Below the pieces are notes generated by a model that saw only the letters and a list, made by a program, of their open reading frames with translations, had not been told where the DNA came from and did not search any database. DNA of 57,423 bases from an uncultured Selenomonadaceae bacterium. Lineage in GTDB: Bacteria; Bacillota; Negativicutes; Selenomonadales; Selenomonadaceae. Below, one piece after another: positions 19,135 through 27,421 of the stretch (the first letter of the stretch is position 1; every line of letters starts with the position of its first letter). The stretch covers positions 161,406-218,828 of the forward strand of contig CAJOHN010000008.1 of NCBI GenBank assembly GCA_905234235.1. Direction: 5' to 3'. The position numbers and the translations under genes are program-made.

Positions 19135-19151
19135 GCTGAATTCGATATAAT
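19123..19151 (+). promoter_or_regulatory. Promoter of the sugar O-acetyltransferase gene
   Basis: TTGATT (19123-19128), a 17-bp spacer and TATAAT (19146-19151) read rightward. It interleaves with the leftward promoter, so the two probably compete for RNA polymerase. Confidence 0.75.
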
Positions 19152-19180
19152 GAAAAAAACTTTTAAGGAGCGTGGCGGCT

Positions 19181-19759
19181 TTGACAGAAAAAGAAAAAAT
19201 GCTTGCGGGACAATGGTACGACGCGAATTTTGACGCGAGTTTGATGAAGGAACGCGTGATTGTCAAGGATTTATGTTTGGAATTTAACTTAACGCGAATG
19301 TACGACTTGACGCGCCGCAGGAAAATTTTGCGGGAGATTTTGACGAACGTCGACGCGGAGGCGGTAGAAATTTTATCGCCGTTCATGGTTGATTACGGTT
19401 ACAACGTTTATCTCGGCGCGGGCACTTTCCTCAATCACAACTGCTATCTTATGGACTGCGCGGAGATTCGACTCGGCAAGAAAGTTTTCGTCGGTCCGAA
19501 TTGCGGCTTCTACACGGCGATTCATCCGCTCGACACTGTTAAGCGTGCGGAAGGTTTGGAGCGTGCGGAACCTATAACGATTGGCGATGACGTTTGGATT
19601 GGCGGTGACGTTACGATTTTGCCCGGCGTCAAGATTGGGCGCGGCTCGGTTATCGGCGCGAAATCCCTCGTGACTAAAGACATCCCCGATAATGTTATGG
19701 CGTTCGGAAATCCTGCGCGGGTCGTTAAGAAAATCGGCTTGGAGACTTTGCTCGTATGA
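19181..19759 (+). CDS. Maltose/galactoside-type sugar O-acetyltransferase
   Basis: The 192-residue product starts MTEKEKMLAGQWYDA, the standard start of maltose acetyltransferase (Maa) and NodL/LacA relatives. It continues into a left-handed parallel beta-helix of hexapeptides (VYLGAGTFLNHNCYLMD, IGDDVWIGGDVTILPGVKIG) with the catalytic His in YTAIHPLD. It moves acetyl from acetyl-CoA to a sugar hydroxyl. TTG 19181 is used because AAGGAG lies ten bases upstream; the GTG at 19172 is too close. Its stop overlaps the start of the chromate transporter half. Being divergent from a glycosyltransferase-like gene, it may decorate a surface glycan; that is inference. Confidence 0.88.
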   Translation: MTEKEKMLAGQWYDANFDASLMKERVIVKDLCLEFNLTRMYDLTRRRKILREILTNVDAEAVEILSPFMVDYGYNVYLGAGTFLNHNCYLMDCAEIRLGKKVFVGPNCGFYTAIHPLDTVKRAEGLERAEPITIGDDVWIGGDVTILPGVKIGRGSVIGAKSLVTKDIPDNVMAFGNPARVVKKIGLETLLV

Positions 19760-20316
19760 TTAAGACTGATAAAAAATTTTATTGGCAACTGTTCAAGTCG
19801 ACGTTTATTGTAAGCATGTTTACTGTCGGCGGCGGCTACGTGATAATTCCGTTGCTCAAAGCTAAATACGTTGACGAATACCATTGGATAACCGACGAGG
19901 AAACTTTAAACATGGTAGCAATCGCGCAATCGACGCCGGGCATTATGGCGGTTAATACGGCTATCATGCTCGGCTATCGCATGGCGGGAGTAGCGGGCGC
20001 GTTGACGGGAATGTTAGCGACTGTCCTGCCGCCGCTAATTGTGATTACAATCGTCGCAACGTTCTATGACCTCGTCGCCTCCAACGAATATGTTCAGCTC
20101 GTTTTAAAGGGAATGCAATGCGGCGCGACGGCTCTTTTGCTCAACGTGGCGATTGACTTGCTCAAAAAACAATTCTCCAAAAAATTAATCCTGCCGATTG
20201 TGATAATTCTTGGAACGTTCGTAGCGAATTTATTTTTCGGCGTAAATATCATGTTGCTCGTTGCGATTGATGGTATTATCGGATTCTTCCTCTTGCGCGA
20301 TAAAAAATATGAGTGA
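19756..20316 (+). CDS. Chromate transporter, first half-size subunit
   Basis: The 186-residue membrane protein belongs to the short-chain CHR family: FTVGGGYVIIPLL near residue 22, QSTPGIMAVNTAIMLGYR around 55, and about five hydrophobic segments. Short CHR proteins work as adjacent pairs with opposite membrane orientation, and a second copy follows 12 bases later. Family members in some bacteria export chromate; many in anaerobes have no known substrate. The ATG overlaps the acetyltransferase stop as ATGA. Confidence 0.88.
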   Translation: MIKTDKKFYWQLFKSTFIVSMFTVGGGYVIIPLLKAKYVDEYHWITDEETLNMVAIAQSTPGIMAVNTAIMLGYRMAGVAGALTGMLATVLPPLIVITIVATFYDLVASNEYVQLVLKGMQCGATALLLNVAIDLLKKQFSKKLILPIVIILGTFVANLFFGVNIMLLVAIDGIIGFFLLRDKKYE

Positions 20317-20328
20317 GGAGGAATTAGA

Positions 20329-20892
20329 TTGATTTACTGGCTACTGTTTTTCGAGTTCGCTAAGATAAGTTTAGTTTGTGTCGGCGGCGGTTATGCGTCA
20401 ATGCCACTGATTCAAGCGGCGGTTGTCGATACATATCATTGGCTGAGCCTCAGCGAGTTCATAGATATTTTTACGATTTCGCAGATGACGCCCGGACCGA
20501 TTGGCATAAACGCGGCGACGTTCGCGGGCATGAAGATAGCGGGGCTTTTAGGAGCTGTTTGCGCGACCGCCGGATTTGTGACGCCGAGTATTTTCCTATG
20601 CATTGCGCTGGCGAAGATAATTTTTAAGTACGGCGACTTAGGCGCGATTCACGGAATTTTAAACGGCTTACGTCCGGCAGTCATGGCGTTAATCGCGGCG
20701 GCGTGCGTGAGTTTCGTATTGCTTGCAGTCTGGAACGCTGAAAAAATGCCAAAAGATTTGCTAGGCACTTTCGACGCTAAGGGTGCAGTAATTTTAATCG
20801 CCGCGTTAATTGCCGTCAGAATGAAAATCGGCGTGATAAAAGTTTTGCTTGCGAGCGGCGTCGCGGGATTAATTTTGGGGCTGGTGATTTGA
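20329..20892 (+). CDS. Chromate transporter, second half-size subunit
   Basis: The 187-residue partner repeats the family pattern: VCVGGGYASMPLI near residue 16 and SQMTPGPIGINAATFAG near 48, followed by hydrophobic helices. TTG 20329 has GAGGAGG seven bases upstream. With the preceding gene it forms the expected two-gene CHR pair. The substrate is not evident from sequence, as chromate resistance has been shown for only part of the family. Confidence 0.88.
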   Translation: MIYWLLFFEFAKISLVCVGGGYASMPLIQAAVVDTYHWLSLSEFIDIFTISQMTPGPIGINAATFAGMKIAGLLGAVCATAGFVTPSIFLCIALAKIIFKYGDLGAIHGILNGLRPAVMALIAAACVSFVLLAVWNAEKMPKDLLGTFDAKGAVILIAALIAVRMKIGVIKVLLASGVAGLILGLVI

Positions 20893-20970
20893 TTGGGCGA
20901 CGTAGTAATCTTAGTGATGATACTGTTAATGATTTTCTACGCATTCGGCGATGATATATTTACGGATTAA
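20893..20970 (+). CDS. Possible 25-residue membrane peptide
   Basis: TTG 20893 directly follows the chromate transporter stop, with GGTGA five bases upstream, and opens 25 codons starting MGDVVILVMILLMIF and ending in acidic residues. It would form one membrane helix. No family is recognised and the start is weak, so it may be chance. Confidence 0.3.
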   Translation: MGDVVILVMILLMIFYAFGDDIFTD

Positions 20971-21003
20971 AAATTTTTTGTACAAAAGGAGTTGACAAAA
21001 TCA

Positions 21004-23481
21004 ATGCCATTGATAGATGGTGGCTCAACGGGCATACGACCGATAGAGCGACAGCGACCGACAGAAGGATCTGACCGAGTAAGACGACGCGACGATGGCG
21101 GAGGCGGCTTTCGACCTCAAACTAACGTGAATTTAAAGACGGCAATTCAAGATATAGCGGCGACACTCGGCAAAATCAGCACGGAGGAAAAAACTGGGCT
21201 TCAAAAGTTGCCTAAGGAAATAGGCGACGTTGTCCAAAACATTTTGCGGCAATCACTTTCCGTAAATTCGACACTCGGCAAGGGAATCGGCAGTACAGTC
21301 GAGAGCCAACGTTTTTCGATGGATCAGCTGATGCTTTTTTCGCGAATGCTTCTGCAAATCGGGACGCTCGCCGAAAAAGGTTACTCGATGAAATTAAGCG
21401 AAGAGACTCAAGTACTGTTGTCGAATTTTAAAGACGCAATAATCGCGGAGGAGGGCGGCGACGCATTTGAACCAATCCTAATGACAAAGTCGGCATTTGA
21501 ATTAGTCGACGCCAAAACCGCCGAGCAACTTCCGCAAGCTCTCTACGAAATGTTATCGCAACTCGCTAATGCGCCCGTCGCCAATCAGCAACAACAGCCG
21601 CCGTCCGAGAGTATGCAATTTCTAAAGCAATTAGTAAGATATTTCATGCCGCGCCCCGAAGTTGACAACTTCCAACAGGAACAAATGCCTCAACAGCCCC
21701 AGCCACAACCTCAACAGGGACAACAACCTCAAGGCGCGACGCAGAAATTTTTGGAATCAATGTTCAGAAGTTTTGGCGGAAAATTCAATCAGCCGAATAA
21801 TCAAGGGCAACCAACTCAATTCAATCAGCCGAATAATCAAGGGCAACCAACTCAATTCAATCAGCCGAATTCACAAGAACAACCTGCACAATTTAATCAG
21901 CCTAATTCACAAGGACAGCCTGCACAATTTAATCAGCCCAATTCTCAGGGACAACCTACTCCATTCAATCAGCCCAATTCACAGGGACAACCTACGCAAT
22001 TTAATCAGCCCAATTCACAAGGACAACCTACGCAGTTTAATCAGCCGAATAATCAAGGACAACCTACGCAGTTTAATCAGCCCAATTCACAAGGACAGCC
22101 TACGCAATTCAATCAGCCCAATTCACAAGGACAGCCTACACAATTTAACCAGCCGAACTCACAGGGACAGCCTACACAATTTAATCAGCCGAACGCACAA
22201 GGACAACCTACGCAATTTAATCAGTCCAATGCACAAGGACAACCTACACAATTCAATCAGCCCAATGCACAAGGACAGCCTACGCAATTTAATCAGCCCA
22301 ATGCACAAGGACAGCCTACTCAATTCAATCAGCCCAATGCACAAGGACAGCCTACTCAATTCAATCAGCCCAATGCACAAGGACAGCCTACTCAATTCAA
22401 TCAGCCCAACGCACAAGGACAACCTACACAATTCAATCAGTCCAATGCACAGGGGCAAGCAACGCAATTCAATCAGCCTAATGCTCAGGGACAACCTGCG
22501 CAATTTAATCAGCCCAATTCACAAGGACAACCTACTCAATTCAATCAGCCTAATGCTCAGGGACAACCTGCGCAATTTAATCAGCTAAACGTTCAAAGTC
22601 AGGCAACTCATTCCGAGCCAATCATAACGCGGCGAAGAAGTAGGCTCAAACCTAAAAATGTCAGCACCGATTTCATAGATAAGCAATACGAAATGCGCGC
22701 GCAAATGGACGCCGCTAAAAACGCCATGATTAAACAAAACTTGCAGAACACTCCGCAGACAAACGACGCAATGAAAAATCTCGCGCAATTCCTCATGCGA
22801 AATCCAAGCACTTCACAGCGCGACGCCGCTCTGCTACAAAATTTCGTAAACAACTCGCAACAAATGATGCCCGAAACCGAAGCTCGCCACTTGCAAAATC
22901 TCCTGCGCCTCTGTCAAAATAATATTCCTCTTACCGTTCAGCAAGCCGCCGTTCAACAAAAACTACCGGACTTACCGCGCCTGTGGGCTTTTATGCAGAT
23001 GTGCGATATGGCTAATGTAACTTCCAAAATGAACGCCCGCGCCTTCAAACGTGCCGGCAGAGACGTTGCCGACTTTACAAATTCAATGCGCCACGCCATG
23101 AGCGCAGAAAATTCCGTAATCCAAAATCAACGCTCCTTCCAAATGATGCTCCCGCTTTACATGGGCGATAACGAAAAAAGTTACCCGACTTATCTAAACG
23201 TCTACGACGAAAATACTAAGGACGAGGAGACTGGCGAGATAAAAAAAGAAACGTGGTTCCGCGTCTGCGTTCTTACCGATTATATCGGCGCGGCAGAGTT
23301 GGTTTTCCGCGTTTACGATGAAACTCATTTGGATATGCGTTTTTATTTTTCAAGAATCGATATTGCTGAGGAATTCCGCAGTACTTACCTCGACGCGCTT
23401 AGAAATTCTCTCAAGACTACTGAACTTAACGTCGGCGAAGTGCGCGTCGGTGGCGTCGGCGAAAGAATGTTCAGCTTCTAA
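21004..23481 (+). CDS. Gln/Asn/Pro-rich repeat protein with FliK-like C-terminus
   Basis: An 825-residue protein in three parts. Residues 1-255 are mostly helical, with a Gln/Pro-rich end. Residues 260-535 are 23 tandem copies of a 12-residue unit (QFNQPNSQGQPT and close variants). The last 290 residues are helical and end in a small folded domain (RVCVLTDYIGAAELVFRVYD and LRNSLKTTELNVGEVRVGG) that resembles, loosely, the C-terminal domain of flagellar hook-length control proteins. FliK acts as a molecular ruler, and a repeat-expanded linker would fit that idea, but no flagellar export genes adjoin it. ATG 21004 stands 12 bases after AAGGAG; TTG 20992 would be too close. It has no signal peptide. 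Function unproven. Confidence 0.7.
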   Translation: MPLIDGGSTGIRPIERQRPTEGSDRVRRRDDGGGGFRPQTNVNLKTAIQDIAATLGKISTEEKTGLQKLPKEIGDVVQNILRQSLSVNSTLGKGIGSTVESQRFSMDQLMLFSRMLLQIGTLAEKGYSMKLSEETQVLLSNFKDAIIAEEGGDAFEPILMTKSAFELVDAKTAEQLPQALYEMLSQLANAPVANQQQQPPSESMQFLKQLVRYFMPRPEVDNFQQEQMPQQPQPQPQQGQQPQGATQKFLESMFRSFGGKFNQPNNQGQPTQFNQPNNQGQPTQFNQPNSQEQPAQFNQPNSQGQPAQFNQPNSQGQPTPFNQPNSQGQPTQFNQPNSQGQPTQFNQPNNQGQPTQFNQPNSQGQPTQFNQPNSQGQPTQFNQPNSQGQPTQFNQPNAQGQPTQFNQSNAQGQPTQFNQPNAQGQPTQFNQPNAQGQPTQFNQPNAQGQPTQFNQPNAQGQPTQFNQPNAQGQPTQFNQSNAQGQATQFNQPNAQGQPAQFNQPNSQGQPTQFNQPNAQGQPAQFNQLNVQSQATHSEPIITRRRSRLKPKNVSTDFIDKQYEMRAQMDAAKNAMIKQNLQNTPQTNDAMKNLAQFLMRNPSTSQRDAALLQNFVNNSQQMMPETEARHLQNLLRLCQNNIPLTVQQAAVQQKLPDLPRLWAFMQMCDMANVTSKMNARAFKRAGRDVADFTNSMRHAMSAENSVIQNQRSFQMMLPLYMGDNEKSYPTYLNVYDENTKDEETGEIKKETWFRVCVLTDYIGAAELVFRVYDETHLDMRFYFSRIDIAEEFRSTYLDALRNSLKTTELNVGEVRVGGVGERMFSF
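21781..22608 (+). repeat. 36-bp coding minisatellite, 23 copies
   Basis: Twenty-three units of exactly 36 bp encode the 12-residue repeat. Units 14-18 encode an identical peptide. Variation is confined mainly to Ser/Ala/Asn at unit position 10 and Thr/Ala at the last position. Confidence 0.95.
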
Positions 23482-25775
23482 ATTACGCCTCTGAAATAAT
23501 GCCCGCGTGTATAATTTTCAATCTCCGCGCTGCCGAATTTGTAAGCGTGAACAATCTGCGCGGTCTCTTCTAACGTCAAAGCTCTGCAATCAACGCGAAT
23601 CCGCGCAACGCCTCCGAAATCTGCGCGGTGTTCAATCGTCGACAAAGTTTTGGCGTTAAGAATATGCATTCGACAAAATTGATCAGTCACGACGGGGAAA
23701 AGTTCGCCCATCCTGTCGCGCAAGAAAAAATTTTTCGTCCGGCAAATGTGCGGGCAATTTTTTTTGTCAACTTCGCCGAGAAAACTCCCTATCACGCAGT
23801 ATGCCGAAATCATCAGCTCCTGCCGCCCGTGAACAATACATTCAACCGGCAAGCAAGATTTTTTAACGAGGCTTTTAATCTGAGTCAAATTTAATTCGGG
23901 CGATAACGTCACGCCGTCGACGCCGAGATTTTTTAAAAAGTTAATCGTCGCGCTGTTGAAAACGTGCAGAGAAAAATCTGTACGAATCTGCGCGGCTGAA
24001 TTTTTTTTAGCAAGATTGAGCGTCGCGAGGTTGTGAACGTAAATTGCATCGGCTTCGACAAATGTAAAAGTTTCATGTTCGCGGAGGATTCGTGGCGTCT
24101 CCAAAGAAAATTTTTTCCCGCGCTTATGGACGAGTTCAGCAAAATTTTTATCGCTCAAAATTTCATCGGCTCCCGCGTCGAGGGCGGCTTTTAATTTATC
24201 CAACGTGTCGACTTGCGCAACGATTTTAGTTTCAATGACTTTGCACGGCGGATAAATTTTTTCTTCGGGTACGGGAATTTTTTCTCGATTAAATTTTTTG
24301 AGCCGCGCAGATTCAAGTTGCTCGACGACACGACGCCGCACATCATTAAGCGCACTAATCGGCATCATTAAATTATCGTCAAGCTCGCCGGAAATTTTTC
24401 CCAAAGCAAAGATTGAATCGCCCAGACGCCCGATTTGATTTTTCAACGTGTCGAAAGTCAGCGGACGATTTTTGGCAGGCTCGGCGATAAAATTTGTTTT
24501 AGCAGTCGCAGAGTTGCCAGTCGAATCAGTAAGCGTCAACGTCAACGGTTCGCCAATCTTAGCTTCAACTTCCGCCGTAACAAAAAATTTTTTAACCGGT
24601 GCGCCCGTAAAATATTTCCGTGCCTCCGCCGTCAATTCCGCGTCGAAAATCTTAAACGCTCTGTCGTGCACGCGAACGCCTTTTGTATTGATATTTTTAA
24701 TCGTGCAAAATTCGCCGCGCAGTTCAAAATCCTCAACCGTGAACGTCACACGCCCGCCGACTTTTATCCAAATCTCAACTTGGTCGCCAACAGAAATTTT
24801 CTCGGCAAGTTTCAGCGTAATTTTATCGCGCCCGACTTCAACAACCCGCCCAATCAACACGCCGCGATTATTCGGTTTCATGTCGCTGATTAAATTCTTG
24901 CCGGGATTTTTTTCAAGGTAAGCCGTCGTGAAGTCTCGATTAAAAATTTGCGCGAGTTTACGTTTATCTTCGGGCGTCGAAAATTTTTTATCCAAAGCGT
25001 CGCGGTAAACTTTAACAACCGTCGCGACGTATTCGGGGCGTTTCATGCGTCCTTCAATCTTTAAACTCGTGACGCCCGTATCAATCAATCGCGGCAAAAG
25101 TTCAAGCGTATTTAAATCCTTCGGGCTGAGTAAATATTTCCCCGCGTTCAAAAGATTTTTGCCGTCCGTGTCGACAAGTTCGTAAGGTAAGCGGCAAGGT
25201 TGCGCACAACGCCCGCGATTGCCACTGCGCCCGCCAATCATCGAACTCATTAAGCATTGTCCCGACCAACATACGCATAACGCGCCGTGTATAAAAATTT
25301 CCGTTTCAATCGGCGACTCGCGGCAAATTTTTTCTATCTCGTTCAATGTCAATTCGCGGCTCAAAACTGCGCGGGCAAATCCCAATTCCGCCAAAGCTTT
25401 AACGCCTTCCGAATTGTGAATCGTCATCTGCGTCGAGGCGTGCAACGGAATTTCGGGCGCAACTTTCTTAGCGATTGACGCCGCGCCCAAATCTTGAACC
25501 AATAACGCGTCGACATTCGCCCGCCGTAAAAATTTTATGTAAGCCGCGAACTCGTCAAGCTCGGAGTCGGCAATTATCGTATTAACCGTGACATGAACCG
25601 CCACGCCGCGCAGATGTGCAAACTTAACGGCTTTAAGGAGTTGCTCGCCCGCGAAATTCTCGGCATAAGCTCGCGCCCCAAATTTTTCTCCCGCTAAATA
25701 AACTGCATCCGCGCCCGCTTCCACTGCCGCCCTCAACGCCTCAAAACTTCCAGCCGGTGCCAATAACTCAACCAA
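23478..25775 (-). CDS. U32-family peptidase / RNA-modification protein (double-domain form)
   Basis: The 765-residue protein begins VELLAPAGSFEALRAAVEAG, the U32 start, and carries the family signature FIHGALCVCWSGQCLMSS with SGNRGRCAQPCRLPYEL (about residues 160-195), which supplies Fe-S ligand cysteines. A middle DUF3656-like segment and a second U32-like half with VHGRQELM and a Cys cluster (CPHICRTKNFFL) follow. U32 proteins were named collagenases, but several act in RNA hydroxylation (RlhA, TrhP). TTG 25775 has GGAGG eight bases upstream and a clear promoter. The gene overlaps its convergent neighbour by four bases. Confidence 0.88.
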   Translation of the reverse strand: MVELLAPAGSFEALRAAVEAGADAVYLAGEKFGARAYAENFAGEQLLKAVKFAHLRGVAVHVTVNTIIADSELDEFAAYIKFLRRANVDALLVQDLGAASIAKKVAPEIPLHASTQMTIHNSEGVKALAELGFARAVLSRELTLNEIEKICRESPIETEIFIHGALCVCWSGQCLMSSMIGGRSGNRGRCAQPCRLPYELVDTDGKNLLNAGKYLLSPKDLNTLELLPRLIDTGVTSLKIEGRMKRPEYVATVVKVYRDALDKKFSTPEDKRKLAQIFNRDFTTAYLEKNPGKNLISDMKPNNRGVLIGRVVEVGRDKITLKLAEKISVGDQVEIWIKVGGRVTFTVEDFELRGEFCTIKNINTKGVRVHDRAFKIFDAELTAEARKYFTGAPVKKFFVTAEVEAKIGEPLTLTLTDSTGNSATAKTNFIAEPAKNRPLTFDTLKNQIGRLGDSIFALGKISGELDDNLMMPISALNDVRRRVVEQLESARLKKFNREKIPVPEEKIYPPCKVIETKIVAQVDTLDKLKAALDAGADEILSDKNFAELVHKRGKKFSLETPRILREHETFTFVEADAIYVHNLATLNLAKKNSAAQIRTDFSLHVFNSATINFLKNLGVDGVTLSPELNLTQIKSLVKKSCLPVECIVHGRQELMISAYCVIGSFLGEVDKKNCPHICRTKNFFLRDRMGELFPVVTDQFCRMHILNAKTLSTIEHRADFGGVARIRVDCRALTLEETAQIVHAYKFGSAEIENYTRGHYFRGVI

Positions 25776-25803
25776 ATTAAAAACCTCCGCAATTTTTTAC
25801 GAG

Positions 25804-25832
25804 AATATATCACGCGGTAAAAATTTTCTCAA
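25804..25832 (-). promoter_or_regulatory. Promoter of the U32 gene
   Basis: TTGAGA (25832-25827), a 17-bp spacer and TATATT (25809-25804) lie just upstream of the TTG start on the minus strand. Confidence 0.65.
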
Positions 25833-25911
25833 CGGCGGCAGGATTAATCGCTACCTTGCAGAATTTCATGCTTAAAATTGAAGAGTTCATTTGTTTACGG
25901 GAGGGCTTTCA

Positions 25912-26427
25912 ATGGCGAAAAAGTATTACAGCACAAAAATCGTGGGCGTCGGCGGCGAGGTCGCTAAGTTCACCAGTCTTGTCAAAATGCTTGTTATCTT
26001 CGATGACTCGATGGTTCTGCCTGAGTTGCGCGATTTCTCCGTGCTCCACAGCGGCAATAAATTAACCGACATCATCAAACCCGGCGACATTCTCCAAATC
26101 GCGGATAACAAATTCAAAATCCTGCGCGTCGGCAACGAGGTCAATAACAACATTCGCAGTCTCGGTCATATCGTTATCAAATTCAACGACGACAAAGAAG
26201 AATTGCTCGAAGGCAGCCTGCACGTCGAAGACAAACCTATTCCGAAGATTCGTATCGGCGACGAGATTTCGATTTTAGAGGCGAGTGCGGCGGCTCTCAG
26301 CGGCACGACTGCGACGGTTGTCGGCACCGATACCGCTCTTTGCGCCACGCTCAGACTTATTCTCAATGACAACGGCGCAAAAGTCGTAGAGGACGAAGAC
26401 GCGGACATTATCGTTAAGGTCAAATAA
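25912..26427 (+). CDS. GutA-like (sorbitol PTS EIIA) protein with extra C-terminal domain
   Basis: The first 120 of 171 residues align with glucitol/sorbitol EIIA. KMLVIFDDSMVLPELRDF leads to a conserved His (His46 in VLHSG, the phosphorylation site position in the family). Further on are VGNEVNNNIRSLGHIVIKF and LEGSLHVEDKPIPKIRIGD. The last 45 residues (from ASAAALSG) are an added segment not found in GutA, ending in DADIIVKVK. No EIIB, EIIC or sorbitol-phosphate dehydrogenase is nearby, so this is a lone EIIA, possibly regulatory. ATG 25912 follows GGGAGGG. A hairpin terminator follows directly, so it is monocistronic. Confidence 0.75.
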   Translation: MAKKYYSTKIVGVGGEVAKFTSLVKMLVIFDDSMVLPELRDFSVLHSGNKLTDIIKPGDILQIADNKFKILRVGNEVNNNIRSLGHIVIKFNDDKEELLEGSLHVEDKPIPKIRIGDEISILEASAAALSGTTATVVGTDTALCATLRLILNDNGAKVVEDEDADIIVKVK

Positions 26428-26450
26428 TTTTTACGCGGATAAATTTTGGG

Positions 26451-26477
26451 CTGCCGGTCGAGAATCGGCAGTCTTTT
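26451..26477 (+). terminator. Intrinsic terminator after the GutA-like gene
   Basis: CTGCCG and CGGCAG form a 6-bp stem with an 8-base loop, followed after two bases by TTTTT. Confidence 0.8.
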
Positions 26478-26509
26478 TAATGCTTTAAAGTTACGAAGAG
26501 GAGGACGCT

Positions 26510-27421
26510 TTGGATAGAAAATTTTATGACACGGTAATCGGTCTGTTGGATGATTTAAACATTCACTTCCGCGAAACCGAAGTTCTCAAAGTATCTTTAG
26601 AAACCGGCAAGCCCGTTGTGAAAATGTTCTTGACGGATTCGTTTTGCTTCAAGGAACGGGATTTGTCTGAAGCACCCGTTGTGCCGTGTTTGATTATATT
26701 TGCTATGTTTGACTGTTACGCGGAGGATAAATTTTCATTGCCTGTCGGAGAAAATTTTAAAAGTCGTTACGAAAGAATCCTCAACAATGCCTCCAATTCA
26801 AACGAACGGCTATCCTTAATTACCGGAGAATGTTATCGGTTAATTCGGCTTATCAGAAATTGTTTCGTGCACAACATGAGCGGCATTGGCAATGATGGGA
26901 GTACGTTTCATTTTCAACACAGAAATAACAACTTGAAAATATCTGTGGAAATGTTGCACTTGCTATACTATACAATTGTTCTGCTCGTGAAAGGCAGTTA
27001 CGCCGTTTCGACTCGCGGGCATTTTGAGAGCGCGGTTATCAAATACTATGGCAAGTTACAAAGATATATAGCCGCTTATGGGAATTTCAGCGACGATTTA
27101 TGTTCATTACATGGCGGGCTGTCGGCTGTGACGGAGGAGTTTAATTTTAAGGTAGGATCTCGTTACTGTGTGGAGAATGCGGCTTATCTGATAATCTTCA
27201 ATCCTTGTGAAGGCTCGGAGATGGACAGAATGCAAATCACGGAAAATTACAGAGCAATCGACAGCATTGTTGGCGGTATAGATTATTCCGAAAACGGCAC
27301 GGATTATTTAGTCAACTACAGCGGCAATTCGTATGTGATTCCGTTGGAAGTTTTGGACGAGAATAATTCGATTCGATTATCTGAGCTGGAAAAGTGGAAA
27401 AAAATTTTGAAAGGGCTGTGA
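26510..27421 (+). CDS. Unknown protein with a HEPN-type RNxxxH motif
   Basis: The 303-residue protein has no family I recognise as a whole. Its middle helical region contains LIRLIRNCFVHNMSG (about residues 112-126), whose RNCFVH fits the Rx4-6H active-site motif of HEPN ribonucleases, with the usual polar Asn after Arg. The last 90 residues look beta-rich. TTG 26510 has GAGGAGG six bases upstream. It heads an operon of tightly spaced genes (gmhA-like, hyp genes, hisA, hisF) and its stop overlaps the next start. Base composition is more AT-rich than its neighbours, and it lies in a 2-kb gap of the dispersed CTGCGCGG word, so it may be an insertion. No antitoxin-like partner is adjacent. Confidence 0.55.
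   Translation: MDRKFYDTVIGLLDDLNIHFRETEVLKVSLETGKPVVKMFLTDSFCFKERDLSEAPVVPCLIIFAMFDCYAEDKFSLPVGENFKSRYERILNNASNSNERLSLITGECYRLIRLIRNCFVHNMSGIGNDGSTFHFQHRNNNLKISVEMLHLLYYTIVLLVKGSYAVSTRGHFESAVIKYYGKLQRYIAAYGNFSDDLCSLHGGLSAVTEEFNFKVGSRYCVENAAYLIIFNPCEGSEMDRMQITENYRAIDSIVGGIDYSENGTDYLVNYSGNSYVIPLEVLDENNSIRLSELEKWKKILKGL

Noticed and set aside
21781-22608. 36-bp tandem repeat resembling a CRISPR array in unit length
   Set aside because: The units are directly adjacent with no unique spacers, they stay in one reading frame, and they vary at codon-degenerate positions, so this is a protein repeat.
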